Origin: Paracoccaceae bacterium | Lineage (GTDB): Bacteria > Pseudomonadota > Alphaproteobacteria > Rhodobacterales > Rhodobacteraceae | Reading direction: 5' to 3' | DNA: 51,089 nt | NCBI GenBank assembly: GCA_026709265.1 | Contig: JAPOTI010000081.1 | Location: 1 to 51,089 of the forward strand | In this document: piece by piece, positions 1 through 8,126 of the stretch | Layout: each line of letters opens with the position of its first letter | Numbering within the stretch: the first letter of the stretch is position 1 | Notes under the pieces: model-generated | Seen by the model: the letters and a program-made list of their open reading frames with translations, nothing else | Told to the model about the DNA's origin: nothing | The model's database searches: none | Position numbers and translations under genes: made by a program

Positions 1-2
1 AC

Positions 3-260
3 CGAGAAGATCAGGAAAGGAATGAAATACATGCTGATCACCGCCGCTGCCTACAGGTCATTCAAGCGACAGCAGTCGATGACGGTGTCAACTATGGACT
101 AGTGACAGCCGCGGGGCCCACCCGCATCGCCCGCGAAATGGGGATCTCACGCGGCACCGTGTACAAGGCAAAAGTCCCGTCACAATACAGAACGCAGCCC
201 GTCCTGACATGCCATAAACCCGCCTCTGTCCCCTGTCCGTTTTTCCAGATGAGCAGATAG
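3..260 (+). pseudogene. C-terminal remnant of a serine resolvase/invertase (partial)
   Basis: A frame open from the left edge to a TAG at 258-260 encodes about 85 residues. It contains GPTRIAREMGISRGTVYKA (about 117-173), which matches the C-terminal helix-turn-helix of serine recombinases of the Tn3 resolvase/Hin type, where this motif binds DNA. The residues before it do not clearly match the usual hinge region, and about 25 unusual residues follow the helix-turn-helix. The catalytic N-terminal domain would lie left of the window. Either the gene is intact and only partly visible, or this is a decayed mobile-element fragment; the odd tail favours decay. Confidence 0.45.
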
Positions 261-318
261 GCAGCTTTGAGCCGTTGCGGCCATGTCGGTCGACCGTGCC
301 CTCAAGGAGGAAGAGAGT

Positions 319-337
319 CCACCGCCGTGCGCGGTGG
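319..337. terminator. Hairpin downstream of the ABC ATPase gene
   Basis: Perfect 7-bp stem CCACCGC / GCGGTGG with a 5-nt loop, 42 nt past the stop of the minus-strand ABC ATPase gene. On the minus strand the stem is followed by a pyrimidine-rich stretch rather than a clean U-tract, so intrinsic termination is likely but not certain. Confidence 0.4.
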
Positions 338-378
338 CACAGGCCAGCACCCACTGAACTGATTTGTGACAAAAGACA

Positions 379-1500
379 TCAGTGAGGGGAAAGAGTCGTG
401 TGATCCTTCTTTGACTGAATGGCACATGGAAAGACAAAACAGCGGTCACGCACGAGTCGCAACCAGAATTTCTGCCCCGGCTGAGGGAGAAATATGGCTG
501 GCACACGTGCTTTGAGACGTGACGCATCAGCTTCCATCTGAAACTCAACCAGACTTTCATTTCCCAAAAATACCGACCGGCTGACTTCTCCCCGAGCGGG
601 TTGGCCATCCTGTTGGCTCGGCGGCGGCACCTGGCTTTCGCGATCAAAATCCATGCGGACATGTTGTGGCCGGATCATGATCTCCACATCAGTGCCATCG
701 GCCATACCGGGCGCAGGAAATTCGCCAAATAACGTTGATACACGACAGTCACGCACCACACCGTGAACCACGTTGAGGTCAGAAAAGTACTCCGCCGTCT
801 CGCGGTCGACGGGATTGGAATAAAGTGTCAGAGGTGGACCGACCTGCACGATTCGCCCTGCACGCATCAAGGCGATCTGATCAGCGACCCGCATTGCCTC
901 CGATGGTACATGCGTCACCAGCAGCACGGCGGCGCCCTCATCACGCAAAATATCGAGTGTTTCTTCTCGGATCCGGTCTCGCAATCGATCATCAAAACTG
1001 GAGAAAGGTTCATCAAGAAGCATGATCCGCGGCCGTGGTGCGATGGCACGCGCCAAGGCCGTACGCTGCTGTTCACCACCTGAGATTTCATGTGGATAGC
1101 GATCACGCAAATCTTCGAGACGCACCTTGTGCAACAACTCGTCAATGCGCGCCTGGCGGTCAAGATTCCTTCCAATCAGTCCAAAGGCGACATTTTCACT
1201 GACAGTCAAATGCGGGAAAAGGGCGAAATCCTGAAACATCAGACCAACTGACCGCTTCTCAGTGGCGACCTGCAGACCCCTGCCAACCACAATATTCCCG
1301 CTGATCCGTACTTCCCCCGCATCCGGTTCTTCGATTCCGGCAATGAGTCGGAGAAGTGTTGTTTTGCCACAACCGGAGGGGCCAAGCAAACAAGTCACCT
1401 CGCCGGCATGTATCTCGAGCGAGACATCCGATACGGCTGAGGTTGCACCGAACCTGCGCGACAGCGATAAAATTTGCAGTCTGGGTGGAGTTTTTGCCAC
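379..1500 (-). CDS. ABC transporter ATP-binding protein, FbpC/PotA type
   Basis: A 373-residue ATPase subunit of an importer of the iron(III)/polyamine/sulfate type, expected on the cytoplasmic face of the inner membrane. Visible motifs in order are Walker A GPSGCGKT, Q-loop (MFQDFALFPH), signature ISGGEQQR, Walker B IMLLDEPFSSFD and H-loop VTHV, followed by a roughly 140-residue C-terminal TOBE-like regulatory domain, as in FbpC. I chose a GTG at 1500: no early ATG exists, and an upstream TTG at 1530 would give 383 residues but lies upstream of the predicted transcript start and has no ribosome-binding site. No permease or binding-protein gene lies beside it, so its substrate is unknown. Ferric iron is the closest family guess; other CUT/POT-type substrates are possible. 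Confidence 0.85.
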   Translation of the reverse strand: MAKTPPRLQILSLSRRFGATSAVSDVSLEIHAGEVTCLLGPSGCGKTTLLRLIAGIEEPDAGEVRISGNIVVGRGLQVATEKRSVGLMFQDFALFPHLTVSENVAFGLIGRNLDRQARIDELLHKVRLEDLRDRYPHEISGGEQQRTALARAIAPRPRIMLLDEPFSSFDDRLRDRIREETLDILRDEGAAVLLVTHVPSEAMRVADQIALMRAGRIVQVGPPLTLYSNPVDRETAEYFSDLNVVHGVVRDCRVSTLFGEFPAPGMADGTDVEIMIRPQHVRMDFDRESQVPPPSQQDGQPARGEVSRSVFLGNESLVEFQMEADASRLKARVPAIFLPQPGQKFWLRLVRDRCFVFPCAIQSKKDHTTLSPH

Positions 1501-1531
1501 TAACCGGGAACCTACAGTTGTTCTTGACAAA

Positions 1532-1561
1532 ATTAATCAACTATTGCCGATAGCATGACAA
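1532..1561 (-). promoter_or_regulatory. Candidate sigma-70-type promoter of the ABC ATPase gene
   Basis: Read on the minus strand, TTGTCA (1561-1556) and ATTAAT (1537-1532) are separated by 18 nt: 5 of 6 and 4 of 6 matches to the -35 and -10 consensus. The transcript would start near 1525, which fits translation from the GTG at 1500. Confidence 0.4.
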
Positions 1562-1752
1562 ATGTTGGCGATCAACCTGATGACAGATGACTGCAGTGTC
1601 GGCGACGGATTGTCTTGCAGCCCATCTTCATCTTGGCTTTGGCCGCCCAACCTTCGCTGGGAGGCTTCCAGACAGGTTTCACATTTTCAGCATGGCGTGC
1701 CCGAACCGTGTCCTGTCAGTCAGCGATAATCCGGAACCAGACGATGCATGAA

Positions 1753-2532
1753 TCAGATCGTCAGATTGGCTGCTCCACCGTCAAGAAGAATATTCTGACC
1801 AATCAGGAAACCAACATGCTGCGAACACAGAAAAGCACAAACGGAACCGAATTCGGCGGCCGTTCCATAGCGCCCTGCTGGAATACTTGCTTCGCGATCT
1901 TTTCGAACCACACTGACTGAGCGACCTGCCTCATTCGCACCATGTGTATCAAGGGCAGTGGCGCGGTCGGTATCATGAATACCCGGCAGGAGATTATTGA
2001 TGCAAACATTTGTGGATGCGACTTGCCGTGAGACACCGGCGACATAGCCGGTCAACCCGTTGCGAGCGGTGTTGGAGAGGCCAAGAGGTCCAATCGGAGC
2101 GCGTACGGAAACCGAGGTGATATTGACAACGCGACCCCATTTTCGTTGCATCATTCCCGGTAGAAGTCGTTTCATCAGATCGATTGGCGTGAGCATGTTG
2201 GCATCGAGAGCAGCGATAAAATCATCCCTGTCCCAATCGCTCCACAGACCCGGTGGCGGACCGCCCGCATTGGTCACGAGAATGTCGGGAGATGGGCAAT
2301 GAGCAATGAGCGCCTCTCTTCCCGCTTCTGTCGTGACATCCACAGCAGCAGTTTTCACCGTGACCGCGTAACGGGAACGCAGATCTCTTGCCGTCTCCTC
2401 AAGGGCCTCGCGCCCGCGTGCGTTGATCACAAGATCGACACCGGCGGCGGCAAGGGCCTCGGCACAGCCGCGGCCGAGGCCCTTGGAGGATGCACAGACA
2501 ATCGCTTGTTTTCCCTTGATACCCAAATCCAT
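1753..2532 (-). CDS. Short-chain dehydrogenase/reductase family protein with altered active site
   Basis: A 259-residue Rossmann-fold oxidoreductase of classical SDR length, probably NAD(P)-dependent and cytosolic. It starts at an ATG preceded by GAGGG. The cofactor-binding turn is present but altered (ASSKGLGRG against TGxxxGxG). The NNAG-type motif reads TNAGGP, and the C-terminal end GQNILLDGG is typical. The catalytic Tyr-x-x-x-Lys is replaced: the aligned position reads SNTARNGLTG, giving Ser-x-x-x-Arg, although the preceding serine region (NITSVS) is kept. A recognised minor group of bacterial SDRs shares an SNxxR-like motif, so this is probably a genuine subfamily rather than decay. 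Substrate unknown. It stands alone between the ABC ATPase gene and the helicase gene. Confidence 0.85.
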   Translation of the reverse strand: MDLGIKGKQAIVCASSKGLGRGCAEALAAAGVDLVINARGREALEETARDLRSRYAVTVKTAAVDVTTEAGREALIAHCPSPDILVTNAGGPPPGLWSDWDRDDFIAALDANMLTPIDLMKRLLPGMMQRKWGRVVNITSVSVRAPIGPLGLSNTARNGLTGYVAGVSRQVASTNVCINNLLPGIHDTDRATALDTHGANEAGRSVSVVRKDREASIPAGRYGTAAEFGSVCAFLCSQHVGFLIGQNILLDGGAANLTI

Positions 2533-2564
2533 TTTTTTGCCCTCACAACTTTCTATCCGTCATC

Positions 2565-2576
2565 ATGACATGTCAT
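2565..2576. repeat. 12-bp perfect palindrome upstream of the SDR gene
   Basis: ATGACATGTCAT, 33 nt upstream of the SDR start codon, where a repressor operator could sit. It is short enough to arise by chance. Confidence 0.3.
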
Positions 2577-2820
2577 TTTATTCACATATTCGGCACAAAC
2601 ACGAGCAAGATTGACGCTGTGGATGACCAAATTACCAACCAATCAAAATTAAGTCGTCACCGTTCAAGCCCTTCTGTTTGATTGAGATTTCTATTCATGC
2701 GTGACTGATTCAAGGTGCTGTAGAGCTTGATTTCCTTGCCGGAATGGTGATCAGTTTGATGACGATACAATCCAATCAAATGAACCAGACAGGACGTGAG
2801 CAGCGACACCAAATCAACAC
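2577..2820. other. Intergenic region between SDR and DEAD-box genes
   Basis: Divergent intergenic DNA with no convincing gene. It should carry the SDR promoter (minus) and part of the helicase leader (plus). I found no consensus promoter good enough to call. The helicase leader continues to 3000 and contains the palindrome at 2821-2842. Confidence 0.5.
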
Positions 2821-2842
2821 GGTTATTGATGCATCAATAACC
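2821..2842. promoter_or_regulatory. 22-bp perfect palindrome in the DEAD-box leader
   Basis: GGTTATTGATG followed directly by its reverse complement, with no mismatch and no spacer, 158 nt upstream of the chosen helicase start. The symmetry and AT-rich core suit a dimeric repressor's operator; in RNA it would form an 11-bp hairpin only with a distorted tip, so a protein site is more likely. Confidence 0.5.
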
Positions 2843-3000
2843 ATCAGATAGTCACAAAACTGTCGCCGTCTGCGCAGGTCTTTGAATGACCGTTTGCAGT
2901 TTATTGCATTTCAGCAGAAAATAGTTATCCTTGGCAGGTCACTTGCCGTGGACGATTGCTGCCCGTCTGCTGGAACTGGCAGTGGAAAATTATTGGATTG

Positions 3001-4356
3001 ATGACGACATTCGCCGAGCTTGGGCTTCACCCTTCCCTTCTTCGGGCGGTCACTGCCGCCGGGTACGAGACCCCGACCCCCATACAATCGCAAGCGATCC
3101 CGCCCGCCATTGAAGGGCGCGACGTGCTGGGAATCGCGCAAACCGGTACCGGCAAAACAGCGTCTTTCGTTTTGCCAATGATCAATGCGCTCATTCAGGG
3201 ACGCGCAAGGGCGCGTATGCCGCGTTCACTCGTTCTTGCCCCAACCCGTGAACTGGCAACACAAGTCGCAGAGAGTTTCACAACCTACTCTGCCGATTCT
3301 CAGCTCACGATGGCGTTGTTGATTGGCGGCACCTCATTTGCTGATCAGCTCGCTCTTGTCGAACGAGGTGCAGACGTCCTCATTGCGACGCCAGGGCGCC
3401 TTCTGGATCATTTCGAGCGCGGCAGGCTGTTGTTATCGGGTGTGAAGATCGTCACCGTAGATGAAGCTGATCGTATGCTGGATATGGGGTTTATTCCCGA
3501 TATCGAGCGTATTTTTAGACTCACCCCCTTTACCCGCCAAACATTCTTCTATTCGGCAACCATGGCACCTGAAATCGAGCGGTTGACGCAAGAATTTCTA
3601 TCGAATCCGGTCCGTGTCGAAGTCACGCGGCAAGCCACCGTCGGTAAAAATATCTCGCAATATGCGCTCATGTTGCCACCGGGTCCAAAGGACCGCATAT
3701 TCAAGGAAAAGCGTGCGCTGTTGCGGCGTGAAATCAGACAATTCGGGGGCGAAATTACCAACGCCATCATTTTTTGTAATCGCAAGACAGATGTTGATAT
3801 TGTCTTCAAGTCGCTGCGGAAACATCGGTTTGACTGCGCTGCACTCCATGGTGACCTTGATCAGTCTTTACGCACCAAGGTCCTGAACGACTTCCGCGAT
3901 GGCGGAAAACGCCTTCTGGTCGCTTCTGATGTTGCCGCCAGGGGACTCGATCTGCCCAATGTCAGTCATGTGTTCAACTTTGATGTACCGGTCAATCCAG
4001 AGGATTATGTCCATCGGATTGGGCGAACCGGGCGGGCTGGAAGGCATGGGATTGCCGTAACCCTGGTCGGGAAGAAAGAAGAGAAGGCGTTCGACGCCAT
4101 CGAAAAGCTCTCCAATAGCGAGATTTCGCGTCGGACAGCACAGCCCGGCAGGCATCGATCGACACAGCAACATCCGCAATCTTCACCAGACGATAATGAA
4201 GGATCACGGGGACGCAGCAGGCATGACACGTCCAGCGGCAAGAAGCAGCTAAAAAGGCGTAAAAGAACACGCAGGCCGTCCCTGCCGCCCGTCAACACGA
4301 GCGAACCGGTTGTCGGGATGGGTGAACATGTCCCCGCATTCCTCAAACGCGATTAA
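3001..4356 (+). CDS. DEAD-box ATP-dependent RNA helicase, RhlE-like
   Basis: A 451-residue helicase that unwinds structured RNA in ribosome assembly or mRNA decay. All family motifs are present in order: Q-motif (GYETPTPIQ), motif I AQTGTGKT, Ia PTRELA, Ib TPGRLLD, II VDEAD, III SAT, IV IIFCNRKTD, V SDVAARGLD and VI HRIGRTGRAGRHG. A basic, low-complexity tail of about 85 residues follows, as in RhlE-type proteins. I chose the ATG at 3001 because the Q-motif begins right after it (FAELGL); a longer frame from 2956 adds 15 residues with no family resemblance. The ribosome-binding site is weak. The subfamily (RhlE or another DEAD-box group) is inferred from motif spacing and the tail. Confidence 0.93.
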   Translation: MTTFAELGLHPSLLRAVTAAGYETPTPIQSQAIPPAIEGRDVLGIAQTGTGKTASFVLPMINALIQGRARARMPRSLVLAPTRELATQVAESFTTYSADSQLTMALLIGGTSFADQLALVERGADVLIATPGRLLDHFERGRLLLSGVKIVTVDEADRMLDMGFIPDIERIFRLTPFTRQTFFYSATMAPEIERLTQEFLSNPVRVEVTRQATVGKNISQYALMLPPGPKDRIFKEKRALLRREIRQFGGEITNAIIFCNRKTDVDIVFKSLRKHRFDCAALHGDLDQSLRTKVLNDFRDGGKRLLVASDVAARGLDLPNVSHVFNFDVPVNPEDYVHRIGRTGRAGRHGIAVTLVGKKEEKAFDAIEKLSNSEISRRTAQPGRHRSTQQHPQSSPDDNEGSRGRSRHDTSSGKKQLKRRKRTRRPSLPPVNTSEPVVGMGEHVPAFLKRD

Positions 4357-4643
4357 ATTACCTTGGTACCTCCTGTCACCCGACTGGAGGCAATCCCGCC
4401 ACAAATACACAGCCTCATAAGGATATTGCACGCGTATGTTTCTGATCAGGAAATAGAAGAAAAGGAGGTTGTCCGCAGGGGTTGCGTGGAACTGGCAGAT
4501 GGTCGAACAGGCGGGGTATGATCGAGCTGGGGAAGGATCACACGATGCAATGACTTGGAATCCCGGCCGACACGATCCAGATATTGGGGATTATAACCTT
4601 TGCTAAAATACTCCCTCGAAAATCAACTCGCTTCTACGGGTAA
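4357..4643. other. Intergenic DNA downstream of the helicase gene
   Basis: No reading frame with family resemblance. It contains a GGAGG-rich stretch near 4464 and an AT-rich TATAAC near 4593, but no paired promoter elements or long hairpin that I can support. Confidence 0.4.
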
Positions 4644-4665
4644 GGGGCGGCCTTCGGGCCGCCCC
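4644..4665. terminator. Strong UUCG-tetraloop hairpin between convergent genes
   Basis: Perfect 9-bp stem GGGGCGGCC / GGCCGCCCC closed by cTTCGg, the extra-stable tetraloop. It sits between the ends of the helicase (+) and RNase J (-) genes, where a bidirectional terminator is expected. Neither side has a U-tract, so it may instead be an RNA-stabilising 3' end. Confidence 0.55.
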
Positions 4666-4694
4666 GGTGCGTTATGCCGATTGTACCTGCTCAT

Positions 4695-4753
4695 GGAGTG
4701 ATTCCCATATGGCTCGGTTTTGCACACGATTGATTCCTGATGGGAATCACTCC
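4695..4753. repeat. 14-bp inverted repeat with 31-nt spacer and an alternative partner
   Basis: GGAGTGATTCCCAT (4695-4708) and its exact reverse complement (4740-4753). The overlapping heptamer CATGGAG (4692-4698) can instead pair with CTCCATG at 4778-4784, so two mutually exclusive hairpins are possible. It lies 3' of both flanking genes. Confidence 0.55.
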
Positions 4754-4877
4754 CGTCAAGACTATCTTGCTCAAGAACTCCATGATGTTCCGGTAAAAAT
4801 TGAAAATTCGAGCCGTTTGATGCACCCTCAAGGACAGTTGTGCCGTGGCTCCTTTTCTGCACAGTAATCCTTGGATC

Positions 4878-6533
4878 CTACGACATGCCGGTGAGGAGGA
4901 CACTCACCATTGGCCGCTTGCCACATCGGGCCGAAATCTCCCGGCGAACAGCAATTGAAACCTCCCTTTCGAGCCGTTCTTCATCCGCCATCTCGCTGTC
5001 GTTGAGACGACCCACACAATCGTCAATCGCGTCGATCACAAATTCATCCAGTTGCCCGTTCAATCCTGTATAGATCCCCTTGCACTTGGCGGCGATTTCG
5101 ATCTCACGTCGTCGCGTTGCAAAGTTTATGGACACTGAAACCATGCCGTCACGCGCCATTCGCAACCGATCACGTACCACCCCGGATTGCGCCGAAATTA
5201 CGCTGGTGCCATCCAGATAGGTTCGTCCTGCAACACCATCCTCGCCGACAATCTCTCCTGATTGAAGATCCGCCATCTTCCCATTTCCCACGACGGTTGC
5301 GCGAAAACCATTTTCCCTTGCAAGTTCAGCATGGCCGACCAAATGGCGGTATTCGCCATGCATCGGCACGACCAGCCTGGGCGACAACAGCTTCTGCAAA
5401 TGTGTGAGATCAGGGCGGTTGGCATGCCCTGAGACATGGAACGCACCCTCATCATCATCAATCACGCGAATACCGGCGGAAGCAAACCGATTGACGACTC
5501 GCGCAACTGACAATTCATTTCCGGGAATCGTCTTTGAAGACAGGAGAAATGTATCACCGGCAATCAATCGAAATCCACGAAAATTCCCATGCGAAAGTTG
5601 CGCCGAAGCGGATCGCAACTCGCCCTGACTCCCGGTGGTCAGCAACAAGAGCTTGTGGCGTTTCATTCCGAGTGCTGACTCGGGCGCAAGGAATGGCGGA
5701 AAATCATCAACGATGCCACAATCGACCGCCGCACTGGTCATGCGTAACATCGCTCTTCCCAGCAATACAACCGACCGGCCGGCACGTGCCCCGGCCTGTG
5801 CAAGCTGTCGAACGCGGGTGATATTCGATGCGAAGGTCGTCGCCGCAACCATTCCGTCTGAATCGGCGATCAGTTGCGTCAATGCCGCAGTCAGACTGGA
5901 TTCGGCGCGCCCCTCACTTTTCACGAAAACATTTGTTGAATCGCATATCAAGGCAAGGATTTCACTGTCCCTGATGTCTTTCCAGCCAGCATGACTGAAC
6001 ATTGCCTCCTCGGACAAGGAACTGTTGAGCTTGAAATCGCCGGTATGCACAATGCGACCTGCAGGACAGTCAATGACCAAAGATGAAGCTTCGGGAATCG
6101 AATGGGGAACAGGTAAAAAACCAACCGAGAAAGGACCCGCATTCACACGGGCAGGACTGGCGTCGACCACATGCAGACAGTCAGACTCCAATTGCATCTC
6201 CTCGAATTTCTGCCACGCAAGGTGCGCTGTGAATGCCCGCGCATAAACGGGGACGCCGAGGCAGGTCTGGATACGTGCAATGGCACCAACATGATCTTCA
6301 TGGGCATGCGACAGAAAGATGCCCTCAATCCGTTCCGCGCGTTCCTGCAGCCACGCGATATCGGGCATGACATGGTCAATCCCCGGTGTTGTTTCCATGT
6401 CGGGAAATGCAATTCCGGCATCGACCACGAGCAGACGCTCACGCCCCTTCTGACCGTAGCCGTACACATACATATTCATTCCGATCTCGCCAGCACCTCC
6501 GAGAGGAAGATAAAATAAACGGTTTTTTGCCAT
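4878..6533 (-). CDS. rnj: Ribonuclease J (metallo-beta-lactamase/beta-CASP family)
   Basis: A 551-residue nuclease with 5'-to-3' exonuclease and endonuclease activity on RNA; in alphaproteobacteria RNase J acts in rRNA maturation and mRNA turnover. The zinc-binding metallo-beta-lactamase motif HAHEDH lies near residue 75 (SHAHEDHVGAI), later metal ligands are seen in HTGDF and CDSTN, and the beta-CASP motifs include TTGSQGE and VSGHANRPDL, followed by PMHGEYRH. The start ATG has GGGAG upstream and lies 5 nt after the coaX stop, so translation is probably coupled. Length is normal for the family. It is the last gene of the nuo-birA-coaX-rnj unit. Confidence 0.93.
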   Translation of the reverse strand: MAKNRLFYLPLGGAGEIGMNMYVYGYGQKGRERLLVVDAGIAFPDMETTPGIDHVMPDIAWLQERAERIEGIFLSHAHEDHVGAIARIQTCLGVPVYARAFTAHLAWQKFEEMQLESDCLHVVDASPARVNAGPFSVGFLPVPHSIPEASSLVIDCPAGRIVHTGDFKLNSSLSEEAMFSHAGWKDIRDSEILALICDSTNVFVKSEGRAESSLTAALTQLIADSDGMVAATTFASNITRVRQLAQAGARAGRSVVLLGRAMLRMTSAAVDCGIVDDFPPFLAPESALGMKRHKLLLLTTGSQGELRSASAQLSHGNFRGFRLIAGDTFLLSSKTIPGNELSVARVVNRFASAGIRVIDDDEGAFHVSGHANRPDLTHLQKLLSPRLVVPMHGEYRHLVGHAELARENGFRATVVGNGKMADLQSGEIVGEDGVAGRTYLDGTSVISAQSGVVRDRLRMARDGMVSVSINFATRRREIEIAAKCKGIYTGLNGQLDEFVIDAIDDCVGRLNDSEMADEERLEREVSIAVRREISARCGKRPMVSVLLTGMS

Positions 6534-6538
6534 CGTCC

Positions 6539-7309
6539 TTACTCCCTGTTGTGCTGACTGATCAAAGCCAATCCGTGCATCGTCAGATTTTCGTTCACAT
6601 GGTCAAACAACTTCGATTCACGGTCGAACAAACTTGCTAATCCACCGGTACCGACGGTCTGCATCGAACATCCCCGCTCAGTGCAAATACGGTCACAAAT
6701 TCCTTCAACCATGCTCAGATGTCCCCAGTAAATTCCCGCGTGTAAACAGTCTCTCGTATTGGTGCCAACCGCCTTCTGCGGACACATGATCTCAACATGC
6801 GGAAGGGCCGCAGCAGCCTGGTGAAGAACCCGCACGGACAGTTCAATCCCCGGCGCAATGGCACCACCAACATACGCGCCGTCCGCGTCCACCACATCAA
6901 AATTGGTCGCCGTGCCAAAATCAACGACAATCAGATCACCCCCATAAAGCGTGAACGCGGCTGTCGCATTGGCCAGACGGTCAGCACCAACATGGGCATT
7001 TTCATCGACCTTCGGCGCCACCGGTAAGCGGCAATCGGAACTGCCAACTATCAGCGGATCGATGCGATAATGCTGTCGACACATCGATTTGAGGTGAAAC
7101 AGGACATTGGGGACAACCGAGGCAATGACGACTGTGCCGATGGATGGGGAGTCAACTGTCCCCATCAATGAGGACAACCAGACAAAATACTCATCTCCTG
7201 TTCGTTGCGCTTCTGTGGCACACCGCCAGTGACACATCATGTGATCACCGTCAAACAGCGCGAACATGGTATTGGTGTTGCCAACATCAATCGCAAGGAG
7301 CACGTTCAT
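6539..7309 (-). CDS. coaX: Type III pantothenate kinase
   Basis: A 256-residue enzyme phosphorylating pantothenate, the first step of coenzyme A synthesis, in the cytosol. The ASKHA-fold phosphate-1 motif DVGNTNT is at the N-terminus, GADR is near residue 108, DFGTATNFD near 130, and the C-terminal GTGGL motif is present. These are features of CoaX, which is insensitive to CoA feedback, and not of CoaA. The start overlaps the end of birA by 23 nt, so the two are translationally linked. Its place between birA and rnj after nuoN is a common alphaproteobacterial arrangement. Confidence 0.93.
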   Translation of the reverse strand: MNVLLAIDVGNTNTMFALFDGDHMMCHWRCATEAQRTGDEYFVWLSSLMGTVDSPSIGTVVIASVVPNVLFHLKSMCRQHYRIDPLIVGSSDCRLPVAPKVDENAHVGADRLANATAAFTLYGGDLIVVDFGTATNFDVVDADGAYVGGAIAPGIELSVRVLHQAAAALPHVEIMCPQKAVGTNTRDCLHAGIYWGHLSMVEGICDRICTERGCSMQTVGTGGLASLFDRESKLFDHVNENLTMHGLALISQHNRE

Positions 7310-8060
7310 TTTCTGAATCCATGATCATATCTCCGGCCGCAAGGTGAATCCGTTCGCTTCCCATGAGCAGTACCGCCTCACCACTGGCGCTGATTCCTTC
7401 AAATTTTCCGCGGTAAGCCTTGCCGGCCACCGAGACCCTGACATTGTCTCCGATCCCATCCGCCGCCTCCTGCCAGTCCTGCCGCAAACTCTCGAAACCT
7501 GCCTCCTTCAACTGTGCCTCACGCGTTTCAAAGCTCATCGCCAAATGCGGAAGAAAGTCATCGGGAGTCACAAGACGCCCGGTTTCACCAACCAGGCTGA
7601 CCGGTGGCGGCGCATCGACGTCCCGGTCAATGATCATGGGAGCCGAGGCCAGGTTGACACCAAAACCGGCGATCAGGTGCCGCCTCGCCCCCCGCCCTAT
7701 CGATTCAAGCAGAATTCCGGCCATCTTGCCGCGATTCAGCAGCAGGTCGTTTGGCCATTTCAATCGGAAACAGCTCGTGCCATCAGCCAAATGTCTGCAG
7801 GCATCGTACAATGCGAGTGCCGCGACAAAACTGCGCAATGGAGCGATATCATTCTCATCAATTGGCATGACCAGAGTCGCCGCTAGATTGCCCCTGGCAT
7901 CGAGCCAAGGACGGTTGAACCGCCCCCGACCAGCAGTTTGAATTCCCGCCTGGATCCATGTGGGGCGGTGCGTTTCTGCGGCAATCCTGCGACCCTCTGC
8001 ATTGGTGCTGTCGACGATATCGAGCATTCGTCGCCCGACATTATGCGGCCAGAAAACCAT
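7287..8060 (-). CDS. birA: Biotin--[acetyl-CoA-carboxylase] ligase, monofunctional
   Basis: A 257-residue ligase that activates biotin as biotinyl-AMP and attaches it to the biotin carboxyl carrier protein. The biotin-loop motif reads AGRGRFNRPW (usually GRGRxGRxW), followed by KWPNDLLLN and KMAGILLE, with a C-terminal SH3-like domain ending in GSERIHLAAGDMI. The N-terminal DNA-binding helix-turn-helix of bifunctional BirA is missing, so it should not act as a repressor. It starts 66 nt after the nuoN stop and overlaps coaX. Confidence 0.93.
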   Translation of the reverse strand: MVFWPHNVGRRMLDIVDSTNAEGRRIAAETHRPTWIQAGIQTAGRGRFNRPWLDARGNLAATLVMPIDENDIAPLRSFVAALALYDACRHLADGTSCFRLKWPNDLLLNRGKMAGILLESIGRGARRHLIAGFGVNLASAPMIIDRDVDAPPPVSLVGETGRLVTPDDFLPHLAMSFETREAQLKEAGFESLRQDWQEAADGIGDNVRVSVAGKAYRGKFEGISASGEAVLLMGSERIHLAAGDMIMDSENERAPCD

Positions 8061-8126
8061 TCAACCGCGCGGCACAGGGACCGCCAGATACAGCGGCAAC
8101 AGGCAGTGATCAGGCAAGGTAATCAT

